From Caulobacteraceae bacterium (GTDB lineage Bacteria > Pseudomonadota > Alphaproteobacteria > Caulobacterales > Caulobacteraceae), in assembly GCA_003136615.1 (NCBI GenBank), contig PLFA01000134.1, positions 6,480 through 16,318 on the forward strand: DNA of 9,839 nucleotides, in the 5' to 3' direction. The notes beneath the pieces are model-generated. The model saw nothing but the letters and a program-made list of their open reading frames with translations, searched no databases and was not told the origin of the DNA. The stretch's first letter is position 1. Each line of letters begins with the position of its first letter. Positions 5,840 through 9,839 of this stretch are shown in pieces. The position numbers were made by a program, and so were the translations under genes.

Positions 5840-6441
5840 GCATAGCCTTGCGCGAACGGGACCTCGCCGACCCCGCGCGGGACGTGGCGTTCAAACGCGA
5901 ACTCGTGGCCTTGATCCCCCATCTACGAGCCTTTGCGCGAACCTTGACCGGCGATGCGACGGCTGCGGATGATCTCGCCCAAGACGCCATGTTGAAGGCC
6001 TGGGACGCCCGGGCGAGTTTCCAAATGGGCACCAATATGAAAGCGTGGACCTTCATGATCCTACGCAATCAATTCTACTCGGAGAAGCGGCGGTCTTGGC
6101 GACAGACCGAGCTGGACCAGGAAGCCGCTGAGCGCACCCTCATGGCCGTGGATGATCCCTCCGCGCCAGTGGCGCTGGACGAACTTCGGCTTGGACTTGG
6201 GATGCTCCCCGCCGAGCAGCGCGAGGCTCTCATTCTTGTTGGGGCGGGTGGCTTTGCCTATGACGAGGCCGCGAAAATCTGCGGCTGCGCCGTCGGCACC
6301 GTCAAGAGCCGCGTGAGCCGCGCGCGGCAGGCGCTTCAGGCCATTCTGGACGGCGGCCATTATGACCGCGATGGCGCCCCGGCCGGAGACGCCATGGGCT
6401 CGATACTCGCGCATGCGGAGCGCTTGAGCAGCGCCAGGTGA
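5836..6441 (+). CDS. ecfG: EcfG-type (ECF15) RNA polymerase sigma factor
   Basis: A 201-residue group 4 sigma factor that directs RNA polymerase to general-stress genes; in Caulobacter the equivalent is SigT. Sigma2 occupies ~16-86: region 2.2-like ATAADDLAQDAMLKAWDARA (41-60) and region 2.3/2.4-like WTFMILRNQFYSEKRR (71-86). A linker (87-115) leads to sigma4 (~118-168), LPAEQREALILVGAGGFAYD (124-143) and the helix-turn-helix AAKICGCAVGTVKSRVSRAR (145-164). A tail of ~35 residues follows. The ATG lies inside the nepR stop (ATGA) and the TGA overlaps the phyK GTG (GTGA), so all three genes form one coupled unit from the promoter at 5530. Position next to nepR and phyR makes the ECF15 assignment firm. 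It is the likely activator of all four GGAAC-N16/17-CGTT sites listed here. Confidence 0.96.
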   Translation: MSIALRERDLADPARDVAFKRELVALIPHLRAFARTLTGDATAADDLAQDAMLKAWDARASFQMGTNMKAWTFMILRNQFYSEKRRSWRQTELDQEAAERTLMAVDDPSAPVALDELRLGLGMLPAEQREALILVGAGGFAYDEAAKICGCAVGTVKSRVSRARQALQAILDGGHYDRDGAPAGDAMGSILAHAERLSSAR

Positions 6442-8135
6442 CACGCGGCCGGGCTGCCAGCTGGTGGTTGCGCACACCCATCCGTGCGCGCCTCGCCCTG
6501 GCCCTCGCCTTAGGTCTGGCGCCGCTGCTCATTCTCGGGACCGTCCAGTCCCTTGTGAACTACCGCCTGGAGACACGCGACCGCCGCGCCGAACTGGTTG
6601 ATGTGGCCCAGCGCAGCGCCGCCAGCGTTCGGTCTAGAATGCTTGCCGGCCAGGTTCTGCTCGAGACGCTCGCGCCAGGCGCGGTGGGTGTCGATTGCGC
6701 CCAGAATCTGGCTGCAATTAAGGATCGCCTGACGGGCTACGCCAATCTCATTCGTTTCGATTCCATTGGGCGGGTGGCCTGCGCGGCCGCCAGCGCGCCC
6801 CCCGACCCCCACCGGCGGGATCGCCCTTGGTTTCGCGCCCTGGCTGGCGGCCAGGCCATGACCTTCACCGATGATCCGGGGGTTTCCTATGCGGCGACGC
6901 CCGCTTTGATCGCGAGTTTCCGAGATGAGGAGTCGGACGGGCAATTCAGGGGCGTGCTGACAGCGGTGCTGCCCCTATCAAGCCTCAGGCCTGATCGTCC
7001 CGTGTCGGGCGCGCCTCCGCATTCTGAAGTGGCGATCGCGGATTCCACGGGGCTTTATCTCTCCAGCACGGACGCGTCTGCGTTTCCGGCGCGCCTGAGC
7101 GGCCGCCTCGCGGGGCCCGCGCGATCCCAGGCGTCCTTGTGGCTGGGCCGGAGCCGCGACGGACGGGCCCGAATCTTCACCTCCGCCCCCTTGGTGGGCC
7201 AGGACGTTTTCGTGCTGATCTCCGCGCCCAACGACCCGCTGTCGTGGGCGGCCGTCAGCCCAATCGTCGCTGTCGCCCTCCCTTTGCTCGCGTTTATTCT
7301 CGCGCTCGCCGCCGTGGGGATCGTCGCCGATCGCGGCGTGGTGAGGTGGATCGCTTATCTCAGGCGGTTCGCGGCGATTTACGCCCACGGCCGTTATGGC
7401 GTGCACCCCGTGAAGGCGCTGGGAGGTCCGCCCGAAATCCGCGACCTGGCGCGAACCATGGACGCCATGGCCGGCGTCATCGCGGCCCGCGACCGCGCGC
7501 TGAAAGAGGGCTTGGCCGAGAAGGACGGCCTGATGCGCGAAATCCACCATCGTGTGAAGAACAACCTCCAGGTCATATCCTCTCTCCTCAATCTGCAGCA
7601 GAGGGCTCTGGCTGACCCCGCCGCCCGCGCCGCCATGTCCGATACGCGCCAACGGATCACCGCTCTCGCCCTAATCTACCGAGCTCTCTATCAGGGCGTC
7701 GATCTCAAGCGCGTCGACCTCCGAGACTTTCTGGAGGAATTGATCGCCCATCTGGTCGTCAATGAATCGGGGGGCGCTGCTATTGAGACTCATCTCGAGA
7801 TCGACCCCCTGACGATAGACCCAGACCGGCTGGCCCCTCTGGCTCTTTTCGCTGTGGAAGCGATCACAAACGCCAAGAAGCACGGGCTCGGCGAGCGCGG
7901 AGGGCGACTGACGGTGACCTTCAAGGTGCGTCCGGGAGAGGCCGAACTTCGGATCAGCGACAGCGGTCGAATCGGCGCGCCGACGCCGGTTGTTGGCGAG
8001 GGGGTGGGACGCACCTTGATGACAGCCTTTGCCCGTCAGATGCGGGGCGCGGCGGACTTTTGCGCGGGGCCTCGGCAGGGAATCACCGCCCGGCTCGTTT
8101 TCCCGACGTCGGACCACGCCGAGCCTGAGACCTAA
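6438..8135 (+). CDS. phyK: PhyK-like membrane sensor histidine kinase (HisKA_2) for PhyR
   Basis: A 565-residue membrane kinase. TM1 is ~17-38 and TM2 ~272-298. The ~230-residue periplasmic part contains RDRPWFRALAGG (127-138), typical of Cache-like sensor domains. After TM2, residues ~300-350 look like a HAMP or linker helix. The HisKA_2 domain starts at MREIHHRVKNNLQVISSLLN with H371 (the His before Arg) as the probable phosphoacceptor. The ATPase domain has the N-box FAVEAITNAKKHG (471-483, N478), RISDSG (505-510, D508) and GEGVGRTL (520-527). There is no receiver, so it should pass phosphate to a separate regulator; the neighbouring PhyR is the obvious target and matches the known PhyK-PhyR pair of Caulobacter. 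The start is GTG 6438, overlapping the ecfG stop by 4 nt, and gives a correctly placed signal-anchor. The periplasmic stimulus cannot be read from the sequence. Confidence 0.93.
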   Translation: MTRGRAASWWLRTPIRARLALALALGLAPLLILGTVQSLVNYRLETRDRRAELVDVAQRSAASVRSRMLAGQVLLETLAPGAVGVDCAQNLAAIKDRLTGYANLIRFDSIGRVACAAASAPPDPHRRDRPWFRALAGGQAMTFTDDPGVSYAATPALIASFRDEESDGQFRGVLTAVLPLSSLRPDRPVSGAPPHSEVAIADSTGLYLSSTDASAFPARLSGRLAGPARSQASLWLGRSRDGRARIFTSAPLVGQDVFVLISAPNDPLSWAAVSPIVAVALPLLAFILALAAVGIVADRGVVRWIAYLRRFAAIYAHGRYGVHPVKALGGPPEIRDLARTMDAMAGVIAARDRALKEGLAEKDGLMREIHHRVKNNLQVISSLLNLQQRALADPAARAAMSDTRQRITALALIYRALYQGVDLKRVDLRDFLEELIAHLVVNESGGAAIETHLEIDPLTIDPDRLAPLALFAVEAITNAKKHGLGERGGRLTVTFKVRPGEAELRISDSGRIGAPTPVVGEGVGRTLMTAFARQMRGAADFCAGPRQGITARLVFPTSDHAEPET

Positions 8136-8158
8136 GATCTGGAACTCCGCGGCCAAGT

Positions 8159-8183
8159 GGAACAAAGCCCGCGGCGGGGCGTT
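8159..8183 (+). promoter_or_regulatory. EcfG promoter for the entericidin-like gene
   Basis: GGAAC (8159-8163) and CGTT (8180-8183) are separated by 16 bases, an exact EcfG consensus. Transcription would begin near 8190, about 50 bases before ATG 8239. The site lies in the 103-base gap after phyK. A second GGAAC at 8141-8145 has no CGTT at the right distance. Confidence 0.85.
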
Positions 8184-8238
8184 CTGGTCACTGGGGCGCG
8201 GGTCGCCCTTTGACTGACCCAACCCGGAGTTCCATCAC

Positions 8239-8379
8239 ATGCATCGTTTCATTCTTCTCGCCGCGATTGCCGCGACGCTCGCCGTGTCGGCCTGCAATAC
8301 TGTCGCTGGCGCTGGCCGCGACGTCTCGGCCACCGGTCACGCGGTTACCCATACGGCCGACGACGCCAAACCGCGGTAG
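8239..8379 (+). CDS. Entericidin-family small lipoprotein
   Basis: A 46-residue protein, MHRFILLAAI at the N-terminus. A short positive start and hydrophobic stretch lead to the lipobox VSAC with Cys19 as the lipidation site; the mature peptide would be ~28 residues. The mature start, CNTVAGAGRDVSATGHAV, closely follows the entericidin A/B pattern (CNTxxGxGxDxxxxGxA), so this is a small membrane-anchored lipoprotein, probably in the outer membrane. In E. coli, EcnA/EcnB are an antidote/bacteriolytic pair under stationary-phase control; many alphaproteobacteria carry a single copy of unproven role. GGAG lies about 9 bases before the ATG. The exact EcfG promoter at 8159 predicts stress induction. 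Its stop lies 24 bases from the stop of the convergent chpT-like gene, with no clear terminator between. Confidence 0.88.
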   Translation: MHRFILLAAIAATLAVSACNTVAGAGRDVSATGHAVTHTADDAKPR

Positions 8380-8403
8380 CTCCGCATTTCAGGCCCGCGC
8401 GTG

Positions 8404-9042
8404 TCAGGCTGGACACGTGAGGGCCACGCAAAACTGGCCGTCTTGGGCGCTAAAGTCCAAGGACCCGCCTGCCGAGACGGCCAGGGCGTAGAGGTAACGG
8501 CCGGGGGCCCAGCGCCCCGGCACACCCGATTCGGGTCCTAAACCCTCGAGACCCGCCAAGGTCTCAGGAACGATGCGCGCCCGCGCGCCCTCGCCATTGA
8601 CACAAGCGCGCCAGTTTCCCCTATCAGGCTTGATGCTGAGACGCGCGACGCCTCCCGAGGCGAGAGCTTCGGCAGTTATCTGCAACAGGATGAGCGCGCC
8701 TTGAAGCACGAGTCGCGGGGCGCCGTACTCGACGGCGCTGACATCCAGTCGCGCCCGTGACCCCGCAAAAGGGGTCTGCGCGAGAACAGCGAACGCCTCC
8801 CCCTCCAATCCCCCGCCGCCGCCCAACGCCGCGCGGCAAAAGGCGATCCGCGCGGCCATCTGAGTCAGGCTGTCGCGCGCCAAGTCCAGCGCCTCCGCAT
8901 GCAAATCGCGGCTGTTGGTGTCGCCGAGAACATCGAGCGCCGCGGTCAGCCCCGATGTTGGGCCGGCGATGTCGTGCAGGGCTCGGGCTACGAGCTTAGC
9001 CGCCAGAACCTCCGGCGCGAGGGCGTCGCGATCTTTTATCAT
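8404..9042 (-). CDS. chpT: ChpT-like histidine phosphotransferase
   Basis: ChpT relays phosphate from the hybrid kinase CckA to CtrA and CpdR in the alphaproteobacterial cell-cycle circuit. This 212-residue protein has the ChpT layout: a DHp-like two-helix hairpin (~10-75) with LVARALHDIAGPTSGLTAAL, where H23 is the expected phosphoacceptor followed by D24 and P28. A degenerate ATPase-like domain (~80-212) follows without readable N/G ATP-binding boxes: VLQGALILLQITAEALASGG (112-131), GEGARARIVPETLAGLEG (150-167) and YLYALAVSAGGSLDF (183-197). From memory, these segments line up well with Caulobacter ChpT (ARLCHDFISP; AQIAASALPAGG; KGPRARLRPEVLAGL). The HDIAGP motif differs from the common HDFISP/HDLVSP. 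ATG 9042 has only a distant GGAG, so initiation may be weak. It is divergent from the cysQ-like gene (57-base gap). I see no EcfG or CtrA box in front of it. Confidence 0.85.
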   Translation of the reverse strand: MIKDRDALAPEVLAAKLVARALHDIAGPTSGLTAALDVLGDTNSRDLHAEALDLARDSLTQMAARIAFCRAALGGGGGLEGEAFAVLAQTPFAGSRARLDVSAVEYGAPRLVLQGALILLQITAEALASGGVARLSIKPDRGNWRACVNGEGARARIVPETLAGLEGLGPESGVPGRWAPGRYLYALAVSAGGSLDFSAQDGQFCVALTCPA

Positions 9043-9099
9043 GGCGGGTCGAAGCTCCGGTGATTTGCCCGCCTAAGGAAGCCGCTCTAGAGACTATCC

Positions 9100-9839
9100 A
9101 TGCGCCCTGAAGACATTGGATTCCGCCTCGCCGACATTGTCGAGGAGGCGTCCCGTTTGATTCTTCCGCTTTGGCGGTCAGGCCTCGCGGTAACCACCAA
9201 GGCCGACGAGAGCCCCGTCACGGTGGCGGACCAGCGTGCGGAGCGACTGATTTTGGCGCGGCTGGCGGAGAGCTTCGGCGATATTCCGGTGATCTCGGAG
9301 GAGGACGCCAGTGAATTTGGAACCCCCGATGCGATCGGCCCCCGTTTTTTCCTTGTGGACCCGCTGGATGGCACCAAGGCCTTCGTGCGCGATGATCCCA
9401 ACTTCACGGTCAATATTGGCCTGATCCAGAATGGCCGCCCCATTATCGGCGCGGTGGCGGCGCCCGCCACGGGCGAGACGTGGTTCACGGCGGATCAGGG
9501 CGCGCGAAAGCGAAGGTTCGGCGAGGCAGGCTCTCATCCCGTCCGGGCGCGACCCGCGCCCGCCGAACCCCTGGCGCTCATCAGTCACACGATGTCGGCG
9601 GAGGCATTGGAGGATCTGAAGGCCCGCTATTGCTTCAGTCGCACCCAACCCATGGACTCATCCATCAAGCTGTGCCGGATCGCAGAGGGCGCGGCGGATA
9701 TCTATCCCCGCCATGGGCCGACTATGGAGTGGGACATCGCGGCCGGACAGGCGATCCTTGAGGCTGCGGGGGGCTCGGTCACCACGCCTGAAGGCGTCAG
9801 TCTTGGCTATGGCAAGGCCGCCGAGGGATTTCGCAACGG
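9100..9839 (+). CDS. cysQ: CysQ-like 3'(2'),5'-bisphosphate nucleotidase / inositol monophosphatase family (3' end cut)
   Basis: A metal-dependent phosphatase of the inositol monophosphatase superfamily. CysQ removes 3'-phosphoadenosine 5'-phosphate, a by-product of sulfate assimilation. About 246 codons are present, close to the usual ~260, so only the tail is missing. Metal and catalytic motifs are intact: VISEED (64-69, E67/E68), FLVDPLDGTKAFV (84-96; D87, D90, T92), which is the CysQ-style DPLDGT[KR]xF, and MEWDIAAGQAIL (209-220, D212). Residues GTKAFV favour CysQ over histidinol-phosphatase or SuhB-type paralogues, but substrate choice is not certain. I chose ATG 9100 as the first in-frame start giving the family N-terminus; the nearest purine-rich site (AAGGAAG) is rather far upstream. 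It is divergent from the chpT-like gene, and the shared gap holds no obvious regulatory box. Confidence 0.88.
   Translation, partial: MRPEDIGFRLADIVEEASRLILPLWRSGLAVTTKADESPVTVADQRAERLILARLAESFGDIPVISEEDASEFGTPDAIGPRFFLVDPLDGTKAFVRDDPNFTVNIGLIQNGRPIIGAVAAPATGETWFTADQGARKRRFGEAGSHPVRARPAPAEPLALISHTMSAEALEDLKARYCFSRTQPMDSSIKLCRIAEGAADIYPRHGPTMEWDIAAGQAILEAAGGSVTTPEGVSLGYGKAAEGFRN

Noticed and set aside
8164..8180. GC-rich hairpin after phyK as a terminator
   Set aside because: The possible stem is about 4 bp, has no U-tract, and coincides with the spacer of an exact EcfG promoter.

Overview
This window is GC-rich, densely coded alphaproteobacterial chromosome, most likely from the Caulobacteraceae (Caulobacter, Phenylobacterium or Brevundimonas type). 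The assignment rests on gene content: the alphaproteobacterial general stress response (GSR) core phyR / nepR-ecfG / phyK, a ChpT-type phosphotransferase, and an HWE kinase with a FATGUY-type receiver. No mobile element, CRISPR array, tRNA or rRNA was seen. The longest gene-free stretch is about 250 bases, between phyR and nepR, and it is a two-way promoter region.

Left part, minus strand: the N-terminal two thirds of the DNA translocase FtsK (cut by the window edge), a fumarylacetoacetate-hydrolase family enzyme, and a soluble HWE histidine kinase fused to a receiver. Then, on the plus strand, comes a two-gene unit of small membrane-associated proteins (a DUF883/YqjD-like protein and a three-helix membrane protein). 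It runs tail-to-tail into phyR, which is on the minus strand.

Centre: phyR (anti-anti-sigma response regulator) is divergent from nepR-ecfG-phyK (anti-sigma factor, ECF15 sigma factor, membrane sensor kinase). The three plus-strand genes overlap by 4 nt at each junction. Known logic of the pathway: a HisKA_2/HWE kinase phosphorylates PhyR, PhyR-P binds NepR, and EcfG is released to transcribe from GGAAC-N16/17-CGTT promoters.

Right part: a 46-residue entericidin-like lipoprotein (plus strand), a chpT-like histidine phosphotransferase (minus strand), and the 5' part of a CysQ/inositol-monophosphatase family phosphatase (plus strand, cut by the window edge).

The most informative result is four exact GGAAC-N16/17-CGTT sites in the window. 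Each lies in an intergenic region and points at the next gene: the DUF883-like pair, phyR, nepR-ecfG-phyK and the entericidin. The locus therefore appears to hold the whole switch, its positive feedback and two envelope-related outputs. A second kinase and the ChpT phosphotransferase lie next door.
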